11,634 nt of DNA from an uncultured Collinsella sp. (GTDB lineage Bacteria > Actinomycetota > Coriobacteriia > Coriobacteriales > Coriobacteriaceae): contig CAKUCJ010000017.1 in the NCBI GenBank assembly GCA_934643435.1, forward strand, positions 1 to 11,634. Reading direction: 5' to 3'. The notes beneath the pieces were generated by a model, which saw only the letters and a program-made list of their open reading frames with translations, was not told the DNA's origin and did no database searches. Shown here one piece after another: positions 1 to 5,913 of this stretch. The position numbers and the translations under genes were made by a program. Position 1 is the first letter of the stretch. Each line of letters begins with the position of its first letter.

Positions 1-384
1 GTTAAACAGAATCGCCTCGGTGGGAACCTCGCAGCAGCGACGGACCTTGGCGTCCACCATGGGGTCGGAAATCTTGCCCTTAAAGTAATCGACGGCGGGC
101 TTGCCGGCGATGACGTCGTTTTGTAGCAGATACGAGAGCATCTTGAGGAAGTGCGATTTACCGGAGCCAAAGAAGCCGCTGATCCACACGCCCATGTTGT
201 CAGTGGGAACGTCGAGGGCGCGGTCGTACGCCTCGAAGAAGTGCGCAAAGTGGCCCTGCAGTTCGCGCGTCACCACGTACTCGTCGAGTTCCTGGCGCAC
301 CGAATCGTCGCTGGCGTCTTGCACCTTAACGACGCCGTTGATGGAACGGTTGATGTCCTTGGAAAACAGGTCTTGTATGATCAT
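1..384 (-). CDS. brxC: BrxC, BREX P-loop ATPase (N-terminal 128 residues, cut by window edge)
   Basis: This is the start of the large ATPase of the BREX phage-defence system; full-length BrxC/PglY proteins are about 1100-1200 residues, so only about a tenth is present. The frame runs from the ATG at 384 to the left edge without a stop. The beginning reads MIIQDLFSKDINRSINGVVK, followed by QELDEYVVTREL (residues 31-42), both typical of the BrxC N-terminus. A Walker A motif, GFFGSGKS, occupies residues 70-77 after the strand GVWIS and before HFLKMLSYLL, as in the family. The start is fixed by TAGGAG lying 6 bases upstream, which overlaps the brxB stop codon. Only 9 bases separate it from brxB, so it is the third gene of the brxA-brxB-brxC operon. 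In BREX it is thought to work as an ATP-driven core component with PglX and PglZ. Walker B and the C-terminal regions cannot be judged. Confidence 0.93.
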   Translation of the reverse strand, partial: MIIQDLFSKDINRSINGVVKVQDASDDSVRQELDEYVVTRELQGHFAHFFEAYDRALDVPTDNMGVWISGFFGSGKSHFLKMLSYLLQNDVIAGKPAVDYFKGKISDPMVDAKVRRCCEVPTEAILFN

Positions 385-390
385 CTGTCG

Positions 391-396
391 CTCCTA
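391..396 (-). promoter_or_regulatory. Ribosome binding site of brxC overlapping the brxB stop
   Basis: The minus strand reads TAGGAG CGACAG ATG. The TAG is the brxB stop codon and is also part of the Shine-Dalgarno sequence for brxC, with 6-base spacing. This couples termination of brxB to initiation of brxC and fixes the brxC start. Confidence 0.7.
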
Positions 397-1017
397 AGAA
401 ATGTCGAACGCGCGGTAATAGTTGCTGGCGTTCTCTTTGTTGAACAACTTGAGCTGGCGGCCGTCAAAGCTGCCAGGGTACATGACGACAACGGGCACGG
501 TGCCAAAATCGGCAAGCATGTCGTTGAGCAGGTTGTGCACACGCAGCAGCGGAAAGACCTCGCCCACGCCCGTGAGCAAGATCACGTCGCCGGGCTGGTG
601 CGGCTGGGTGTGCTGGAGCAGGTACAGCGCAAAGCTCTTGGAACTGCAAGGTTTTTGCAGCTCCTTGATCTGTGCCTCCGAGCCGATCTTTGCCTCGCGG
701 CGGGGAATCGCACGAAGGATGCGGCGCTGCTCGCAAATGGCGAGCATCACGTCGTACAGGTTAAAGACCTGCAGATTGCACGGGAGCTTGCCGGCCTGGG
801 CGTCCGTCATGAGCTCGTCCACGTAGGCGCGGCACTCAAACTCCAACGAGGGGTCGTAGCAAAACGTGTAGAAGCCGATCTCGTTGCCGATGCCCTTGTT
901 GGCCAAGAAGTCCTGGTCTTGCAGGCGCTCGCGCAGGGCCTCGCGACGATGGTCAAAGTCCTCGTGGATGCGCTCGGCGCGGTTGCGCGGGCGAATGTGC
1001 GGCTGGTTTATTGCCAT
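394..1017 (-). CDS. brxB: BrxB, BREX protein of the DUF1788 family
   Basis: This 207-residue protein is a full-length member of the BrxB (DUF1788) family, a small conserved BREX core component of unknown biochemical activity. Family signatures are visible in order: FLANKGIGNEIGFYTF (residues 37-52), a central helical region (80-130), LTGVGEVFPLLRVHNLLN (148-165), VVVMYPGSFDGRQLKLF (176-192) and the C-terminal NYYRAF (199-204). There is no signal peptide or membrane segment, so it should be cytoplasmic. The ATG at 1017 lies 3 bases after the brxA stop, with AGGTGA 8 bases upstream inside the end of brxA. It is followed by brxC after 9 bases. The brxA-brxB-brxC order matches type I BREX and some other BREX types. 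No truncation or frameshift is seen. Confidence 0.93.
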   Translation of the reverse strand: MAINQPHIRPRNRAERIHEDFDHRREALRERLQDQDFLANKGIGNEIGFYTFCYDPSLEFECRAYVDELMTDAQAGKLPCNLQVFNLYDVMLAICEQRRILRAIPRREAKIGSEAQIKELQKPCSSKSFALYLLQHTQPHQPGDVILLTGVGEVFPLLRVHNLLNDMLADFGTVPVVVMYPGSFDGRQLKLFNKENASNYYRAFDIS

Positions 1018-1020
1018 GGG

Positions 1021-1692
1021 CTACATCACCTGCCCGGTGAGTGCGGCGAGGGCGTCCATGTCACCCAGGTCGCGGATGGTCTGCTCCACGTCGGGGTCGA
1101 GCAGCAGGGGCTGGAGCGTATCGGTGCGCTGCGAGGCCTTAAAACCGGCGCTGCGCAAGATCTGGCGCAGGGTGCTTTTTATACGACCCAATGTGGCGTC
1201 CGACCATTTGACGGCCTCGGCATGCTCAACCTGAAAACGGGTGACAAATGCATTGAGGTCAACGTCGGTAAAGGTGTAGTCGAAGTTAGCCATGCGCTCG
1301 CCGATCTCCACCTGGATGAGCTCGCGCACCATGGTGTAGCGGCACATCATGACAAACAGGTTGGCCTGGGCCGCCTGGTCGGGCATGCCGTTGGCGATGA
1401 GGTCCATGATGCGCGTGACCGCCTGGTCGGCGGCGTCCTTGTCGATGCCGCGGGAGGCGCACTGCGCCTCGTCGAGTGCTACGGCATCAAAGCGGCGCAG
1501 GCACACGCGGGCGCGGTCGGCCAGCATGCGCTCGGTGGGATACTGAAACAGGTTGTCGTGCTTAACGTGCGCGATGATGTCGTCGTCGCTCACGCCGTCC
1601 AGGCGCAGCGCGGCGACGATGCGCATCTCGGGCAGCAAAAACTGCTCGCGCGTGAGCACGCCTCCTAGCGATATTTTGTCGGTGTTATCCAC
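1021..1692 (-). CDS. brxA: BrxA, BREX protein of the DUF1819 family
   Basis: This 223-residue protein (from the chosen GTG start) belongs to the BrxA (DUF1819) family, the usual first core gene of type I BREX. BrxA was first described as NusB-like and has since been reported to bind DNA. Recognisable features are the N-terminal SLGGVLTREQFLLPEMRIVA (residues 8-27), DNLFQYPTERM (46-56), a helical core with NLFVMMCRYTMVRELIQ (111-127), the segment FTDVDLNAFV (141-150) and KWSDATLGRIKSTLRQILR (162-180). The GTG at 1692 is chosen because GGAG sits 8 bases upstream (1701-1704) and because the family normally begins shortly before this SAG/SLGG segment. The frame stays open to a TTG at 1743, which would add 17 residues with no family resemblance and a poorer ribosome site. 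The stop lies 3 bases before brxB. The gene is complete. A separate promoter may sit in the preceding 105-base gap. Confidence 0.9.
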   Translation of the reverse strand: MDNTDKISLGGVLTREQFLLPEMRIVAALRLDGVSDDDIIAHVKHDNLFQYPTERMLADRARVCLRRFDAVALDEAQCASRGIDKDAADQAVTRIMDLIANGMPDQAAQANLFVMMCRYTMVRELIQVEIGERMANFDYTFTDVDLNAFVTRFQVEHAEAVKWSDATLGRIKSTLRQILRSAGFKASQRTDTLQPLLLDPDVEQTIRDLGDMDALAALTGQVM

Positions 1693-1700
1693 AGGACACA

Positions 1701-1704
1701 CTCC
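1701..1704 (-). promoter_or_regulatory. Ribosome binding site supporting a GTG start for brxA
   Basis: The minus strand reads TTGGAG TGTGTCCT GTG. GGAG is 8 bases before the GTG at 1692. This favours a start 17 codons inside the longest open frame, which begins with TTG at 1743. Confidence 0.5.
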
Positions 1705-1755
1705 AAGGGTTCGGGCCTTTTTATTCACATCGGGGCGATGCAAACATGCCTTCCA

Positions 1756-1761
1756 ATCATA
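1756..1761 (-). promoter_or_regulatory. Possible -10 element of an internal promoter for brxABC
   Basis: The gap between the 316-residue gene and brxA contains TATGAT on the minus strand, five of six matches to the bacterial -10 consensus. Transcription from here would leave a leader of about 55-60 bases before the GTG start of brxA. No good -35 hexamer is found 16-18 bases upstream, so this is only a candidate. It would allow the BREX core to be expressed apart from the upstream four genes. Confidence 0.2.
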
Positions 1762-1797
1762 CCGTTTAAGTACCGGGTCGTGGGGGTTGTTGCTGTC

Positions 1798-2748
1798 CTA
1801 CTGGCCCAGTTCTCTAAGCGCTTGCAGCGATGCTGCTCGGGTCTCGGCGTAGGCCAGGCGTGCGTCGCCCAGCTGTTTGTCGAGCTGATCGACTTTACTG
1901 CTTAGCGCATCAACCTGCCTGCCGATTTCCCCCATCTCGACTATCGTGTTCCAACTGTGCTGATTGGAAATATGTTGATACTTGCGACGGAGCACCAATA
2001 GCTGGGTGAGGAGGGCATCGCGCGACCTATCGAGCTCTTCCATCTTGTCGCGTGCGACCTTCACCTTCCTTGCGATGCGGAGCTTTTCCTCCTCTTTCGT
2101 AGAGGGCTCGGGAGCAGGCTCCGATGCAGGCCCTGGCGTTTGCGCGGGCTCAGGCTCGGACGCCGCTTCAGGCTCCGGCTCAACCGTCGCCGGATCATCC
2201 ATCTCCAAAAACGCGCAGATCCCCGGCTCCGTCGCCGGCCTTGCCTCGAGCACGGTGGCAATCACGCTGTTGCTCAGCATCGTGCTCTGCGAGCAAAGCA
2301 CCGCGCGGAAGCGCCGCATAAGAAAGCCAAACCCGGAGATCTGCTGTGCTAGGCGCTCGTCATAGGTAACGCGGATCTCGCCCTCGTCGCTCTGCCGCAT
2401 CGTAAGCCAGTCGCCCACGCACATGAGCTGTACCAGCGTAATGGGCGTCAGGTCGCCCTCGAACAGCAGCTGGAGGCGGGGCGACACATCGTCGCGGGGA
2501 ACGACAAGCTCGGTATGCTTCTCGAGCTCCGCGAGCGTGGCGCCGACATACTGGCACAAATCGACGTTGCTCGGAACGTCCGTAAAATGCTCGCGCGCAT
2601 GGCTCAAGAGCCACTCGCTTTTGTCGGCGTTAATGCGAACGCGCTTAACGGCATGCGCCGACCCATCCCACGTCACATCCGAATGCGTCAAAAACAGCCA
2701 GCCGTCGCAAAACAGCTCCATGACAAAGATGGGAAAGGCTTTCTGCAT
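1798..2748 (-). CDS. Unrecognised protein: globular N-domain, Pro/Glu linker, coiled-coil tail
   Basis: I do not recognise this 316-residue protein. Residues 1-180 look like a compact globular domain with mixed strands and helices, beginning MQKAFPIFVMELFCDGWLFL. The hydrophobic start is interrupted by charged residues and lacks the form of a clear signal peptide. Residues 186-218 are a low-complexity linker of Pro, Glu, Ala and Ser (for example PEPEAASEPEP). Residues 219-316 are highly charged and heptad-like (EEEKLRIARKVKVARDKMEE, then KVDQLDKQLGDARLAYAETR), predicting a coiled coil that could mediate oligomerisation or partner binding. The ATG at 2748 follows the helicase stop by 3 bases, with GAGGAG 9 bases upstream inside the helicase gene, so the two are translationally coupled. 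No catalytic motif is evident. It is probably a partner or scaffold subunit of the neighbouring helicase/ParB-like module; that role is inferred from position only. Confidence 0.82.
   Translation of the reverse strand: MQKAFPIFVMELFCDGWLFLTHSDVTWDGSAHAVKRVRINADKSEWLLSHAREHFTDVPSNVDLCQYVGATLAELEKHTELVVPRDDVSPRLQLLFEGDLTPITLVQLMCVGDWLTMRQSDEGEIRVTYDERLAQQISGFGFLMRRFRAVLCSQSTMLSNSVIATVLEARPATEPGICAFLEMDDPATVEPEPEAASEPEPAQTPGPASEPAPEPSTKEEEKLRIARKVKVARDKMEELDRSRDALLTQLLVLRRKYQHISNQHSWNTIVEMGEIGRQVDALSSKVDQLDKQLGDARLAYAETRAASLQALRELGQ
2095..2193 (-). repeat. Low-complexity Pro/Glu/Ala/Ser linker-coding tract
   Basis: These bases encode residues 186-218 of the 316-residue protein, repeating variants of (S)EPEP and PAPEP. 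At DNA level the tract is an imperfect repeat of GGCTC-type units. Its composition matches the linkers in the 1592-residue protein of the same operon. Confidence 0.7.
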
Positions 2749-2751
2749 CGT

Positions 2752-4680
2752 TTACATCTCCTCGGGTTCTTGCATATCGTTCGCGGCATCTTGGCTGCTG
2801 GCCTCGCTCCGCTGGCCCTCGTCATCAAACAGGCCCTTGAACACCAGCTCAAGGTCGCGCTCGTCGGTATAGCCGGGCTCCAGCGTGCCGCGGTCGATCG
2901 AGTCGAGCATGACCTGCTCCTTGTACTGCAGCCGCTCATAGATATTGCGGTCGAGCGACCACGGTCCGTCGCGGCGCTCGTACACGGCGCGCAGGTAGTG
3001 GTACTGCGTGTACTGCTCCCGCGACAGGCCCAGGCGGTGGATACGGTCCTTGGACTGCAGCAGGTGCACCAGGTTGTAGCTGCACTCAAAGTAGACGGCG
3101 TCGTGGCATACGCCATGGAGCGAGACCGACTCGGCCAGCGTGTGCGGGTTGGTGACCAGCACGCTCGTCTCCCCCGCCTTAAACGAATCGATCACGCGGG
3201 CGCGCGTGGGAATGTCGGTACCACCGCTAATGGCGCGGGCCGTAATGCCGCGCCCGTGCAGCTCGTGCACCACGTTGCGGATGCTGCGCTTAAAGATGCA
3301 CCACACGATGACGGACTTGCCCTGGGCCACCAGCGATTCGACCAGGTCCAGGCAGGCGAGCATCTTGGCGGTGGGCCGATCGTCCACCTGCAGGCCTTCC
3401 AGCGCCTTGCCCGCCCCTGTCTGCACCTCGCCGTCAAACAGGTCGGCATAGTCGCCGGCGCTCAGGTCCTCGGCCAGCATGCGCGGATCGGACGAAAGCT
3501 GCAGCAGGCGAATGATCATCTCAAACGGCTCGCCCGAGAGCGTGTGGAGCACTTTTTGGAATAGTTGCTGCTCCCAGCGGTCCACCGGCACATCGACCAG
3601 ATGGTCCTCGTTGGCCTGAGGCACGCCCAGTTGGTGCTTATTCGTACGGCAGAAGAACGGCGCAATGGACTCGTTGATATGCTCAACATCATCCTCGCTC
3701 GTCGACTTAAGCGCGTTGGCGCTCATGCCAAAGTACCAGTTGTAGTCGCGCGGCCACAGGCAATGGAGCAGGTTGTACAGGTCCTCGAACGAGTTGGGGA
3801 TCGGCGTACCGGTGAGCGCGATAAAATACGGCGCCGCCGCGGCGATCTGCACCGCGCTCGCCGCACGCTTGCCGCCCACGCGCTTCACCTTGTGCACCTC
3901 ATCGAACACCACCAGGGCGCGGTCTGCCGCAATGCGCGCGGCCGCCTCCCCCAACGCGACCGACTCGTAGTTGAGCAAGATCATGTCGTAGCGCTTGTAG
4001 TCGAACAGCAGGGTGCTGCATTTGTCGCGTGTGGAACGTCCGCGAAATTCCGAGTCGTGAAAGCACAGTGAGCGCAACGGACGGTCGGCCCCAAAGCACG
4101 CCGCCCACTCGTCGCGCCACGAGCCAAAGGCGTTTTTGGGCGAAAGCACGATGATGCGATCGACCAGGTCGCGCTCGCGCAGGTAGGCAAAGGTGCCCAG
4201 GACCGAAGCCGTCTTGCCCGAACCGGGAACGGAAAAGTTGGCGCAACGGCCCATGGCGCTCATAAAGAACGCGTCCCACAGCTGGCGGTCCTTGAGCGGG
4301 CGCCGCATCAGCACATCCTCGGCCCGGCAGAACTCGTCAAAGCGATCAGCCACCGACTCATCGTGCGCTTTGATCAACAAGCCCACGCGCGCCTTCTCGC
4401 GCAGATAGTCCTCGCGCGCGGTAAGGCCTCGCAACAAGTCAGGATCGACTTCGCAGTCCACGCCAAAGCTTGCCGCCCGCTGCAGCAGCTCGACGACGCG
4501 CTTGGCGCCCGGGTCGTCAATCGACAGCGAAAAGAGCACGTCCGTCTCTCGATAGCTCGGCGCATAGCGGCGCAGCGCCGAAAGCCGGATCTTCCAGACC
4601 GGCTCGCGGCGCAGCTGCTCAACCGTCATGTCGAGCGGCACGACCGAAATTCCGTCGCTATACGAGAGGCGCAGCTTCAT
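2752..4680 (-). CDS. SNF2-type superfamily 2 helicase/DNA translocase
   Basis: This 642-residue protein has the complete two-RecA-lobe core of an SNF2-like superfamily 2 ATPase. Motif I is FSVPGSGKT (residues 149-157), in place of the DEMGLGKT usual in SNF2 proteins. A motif Ia-like LSPKNAFGSW follows (179-188). Motif II is DEVH (260-263), and motif III is LTGTPIPNS (289-297). In the second lobe, VIVWCIFKRS (457-466), a motif V-like LVTNPHTLAESVSLHG (508-523) and motif VI SKDRIHRLG (543-551) are seen. Residues 1-140 form a family-specific N-terminal region that I cannot assign, and the C-terminus is acidic. The protein should couple ATP hydrolysis to translocation on or remodelling of duplex DNA; strand unwinding need not occur. 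Its ATG directly abuts the stop of the ParB-like gene, with GAGGA just upstream, so translation is coupled. SNF2-like proteins occur in defence systems (DrmD of DISARM, ZorD of Zorya), but no other DISARM or Zorya gene is present here. Confidence 0.9.
   Translation of the reverse strand: MKLRLSYSDGISVVPLDMTVEQLRREPVWKIRLSALRRYAPSYRETDVLFSLSIDDPGAKRVVELLQRAASFGVDCEVDPDLLRGLTAREDYLREKARVGLLIKAHDESVADRFDEFCRAEDVLMRRPLKDRQLWDAFFMSAMGRCANFSVPGSGKTASVLGTFAYLRERDLVDRIIVLSPKNAFGSWRDEWAACFGADRPLRSLCFHDSEFRGRSTRDKCSTLLFDYKRYDMILLNYESVALGEAAARIAADRALVVFDEVHKVKRVGGKRAASAVQIAAAAPYFIALTGTPIPNSFEDLYNLLHCLWPRDYNWYFGMSANALKSTSEDDVEHINESIAPFFCRTNKHQLGVPQANEDHLVDVPVDRWEQQLFQKVLHTLSGEPFEMIIRLLQLSSDPRMLAEDLSAGDYADLFDGEVQTGAGKALEGLQVDDRPTAKMLACLDLVESLVAQGKSVIVWCIFKRSIRNVVHELHGRGITARAISGGTDIPTRARVIDSFKAGETSVLVTNPHTLAESVSLHGVCHDAVYFECSYNLVHLLQSKDRIHRLGLSREQYTQYHYLRAVYERRDGPWSLDRNIYERLQYKEQVMLDSIDRGTLEPGYTDERDLELVFKGLFDDEGQRSEASSQDAANDMQEPEEM
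2758..2763 (-). promoter_or_regulatory. Ribosome binding site of the 316-residue gene, inside the helicase gene
   Basis: GAGGAG encodes two glutamates near the helicase C-terminus and lies 9 bases before the ATG at 2748. The next codon (ATG) is immediately followed by the helicase stop TAA, so initiation must be at 2748. Confidence 0.55.
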
Positions 4681-5913
4681 TTAGGCTTCCTCGCCGCCCA
4701 TCCGGTACGAGATCTTGTCCTTGATCATATGCACCCTGGACTCGAGTTTGGCGATCTCGGCGGCGATATTGGCAATCTCGTCCGCAGGCAGCAGGCCAAA
4801 GGTGGACTCCTCTACCTGGTCGAGGTCCTTGATGGCACGGGTGATCGAGAGCGAGGGCGACTTGAGGGCCTTCGTCATTTTGGTCGCGTTATCGGCCGAC
4901 TCCATGACCTCGCGGAAGGCCGTCGCCAGATGAACATCATCGCGAATCTCGGCGATGTCGGTCGAGGTCACGACCTCCTTGTTCTTCAGGCGCTCGGCAA
5001 CCTCAAACGCGAGCTCGTTTTCGCGCTCGATAAAGCGGTCCGCGTCGGGGCCCTCCAAAATCGGCTTGATCTTGCGGACAAAGCGCACGATGTCGCCCTG
5101 CGGCTCGGTAATCATGTTGGCGAAGACGATGTTCTTGACGTCTTCTTCCTGATCGTCGCTCTTGCACTTTTTAAGGACACCCTGCAGCTCGTTGATAACA
5201 CCGGCGACCTTGAGCTCGCGCGCCAGGTGGAACTGGTCCTTGGCGTTGGCAAACTCCAAAAACTCGTTCATGTACCTGGCTTTGATAATCTCTTTCTCGA
5301 GCTCCTTGGGCTCAACGCCAATGCACTGGGCGTACTCCTCCTTCGAGAGCAGGTTGGAGCTGATGATGTCGTTGTAGATGCCCACCAGACGGTCGACGGG
5401 GTCGTAGCCGACCTTCTCTTCCTCGCCATGCTGAATCGAAAGCTCCAGCATCTTGATCTTCTTGGAGTCGTTGCCAAGGCTCTCGGGGAGGATGACAGCC
5501 TCAAACCACCCAAAGCTAGGGTTGTTGGCGGCAAGACGGCGCAGGCACGTAAAACGGCGGTTGCCGTCGACGATCAGGCCGTCGGCCAGCACAACGCCGG
5601 GACGCTCTTGCGAACGCAAGGCGATGCTGCGCTGTGTCTTGTCGATGGCGTCCTTGTTGCTGTCGACGATAAAGCCCTCGATGATATCGTTGCAGGCCGC
5701 GACGTCCAGCTCGTTAAACGCGCTCTCGCCGTGCTCGGCCTTGTAGCGGCTGATCCAAGAGGCAATACGGTCATTTTGCACGTTGTAGCGCAGGAACTCG
5801 AGCTTAATGCTGTAGACGGGATACATCTCGGGCTTGCCGTCGATCACGATCTTGTGGTTGGCGCCGGTCGGCTTAATGTTGACGCCGTCGTCGATCATCT
5901 CGAGCAGGTTCAT
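4681..5913 (-). CDS. ParB-like DNA-binding protein with a C-terminal helical extension
   Basis: This 410-residue protein has a ParB/sulfiredoxin-like N-domain. The key box is DGLIVDGNRRFTCLRRLA (residues 111-128), which corresponds to the ParB 'DGxHR' box with asparagine-arginine in place of the usual histidine. It is followed by FEAVILPE (137-144) and an element rich in QHGEEE (161-166), like the ParB segment preceding the helix-turn-helix. LLSKEEYAQCIGVEPKELEK (188-207) fits a helix-turn-helix. Residues 285-410 are mostly charged helix, ending in a likely coiled coil (AAEIAKLESRVHMIKDKI). Members of this superfamily include CTP-binding partition proteins, nucleases and modification-sensing proteins; which applies here cannot be read from sequence. 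There is no ParA gene, so plasmid partition is unlikely. The ATG overlaps the stop of the upstream 1592-residue gene by 4 bases (ATGA) and has AGGAGGA 7 bases upstream. The gene abuts the helicase gene, suggesting the products act together. Confidence 0.85.
   Translation of the reverse strand: MNLLEMIDDGVNIKPTGANHKIVIDGKPEMYPVYSIKLEFLRYNVQNDRIASWISRYKAEHGESAFNELDVAACNDIIEGFIVDSNKDAIDKTQRSIALRSQERPGVVLADGLIVDGNRRFTCLRRLAANNPSFGWFEAVILPESLGNDSKKIKMLELSIQHGEEEKVGYDPVDRLVGIYNDIISSNLLSKEEYAQCIGVEPKELEKEIIKARYMNEFLEFANAKDQFHLARELKVAGVINELQGVLKKCKSDDQEEDVKNIVFANMITEPQGDIVRFVRKIKPILEGPDADRFIERENELAFEVAERLKNKEVVTSTDIAEIRDDVHLATAFREVMESADNATKMTKALKSPSLSITRAIKDLDQVEESTFGLLPADEIANIAAEIAKLESRVHMIKDKISYRMGGEEA

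Noticed and set aside
151..1668. 505-residue rightward open frame
   Set aside because: It runs antisense across brxC, brxB and brxA, which carry clear family motifs on the other strand. It lacks a ribosome site and its composition (Val/His/Ala/Leu/Gly-rich) is typical of an antisense shadow in GC-rich DNA.
2515..3564. 349-residue rightward open frame
   Set aside because: Antisense to the helicase and the 316-residue gene, both well supported; no recognisable domain.
1798..5913. DISARM, Zorya or Dnd/Ssp assignment for the helicase and ParB-like genes
   Set aside because: Only a general SNF2 or ParB-like resemblance exists. No DUF1998, PLD nuclease, MotAB-like, DndB/C/D or methylase gene is present, so naming one of these systems would be unsupported.
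4681..5913. Plasmid or chromosome partition ParB
   Set aside because: No ParA gene and no parS-like repeats were seen. The gene is locked in an operon with a helicase and defence genes, and the GxHR box is altered.
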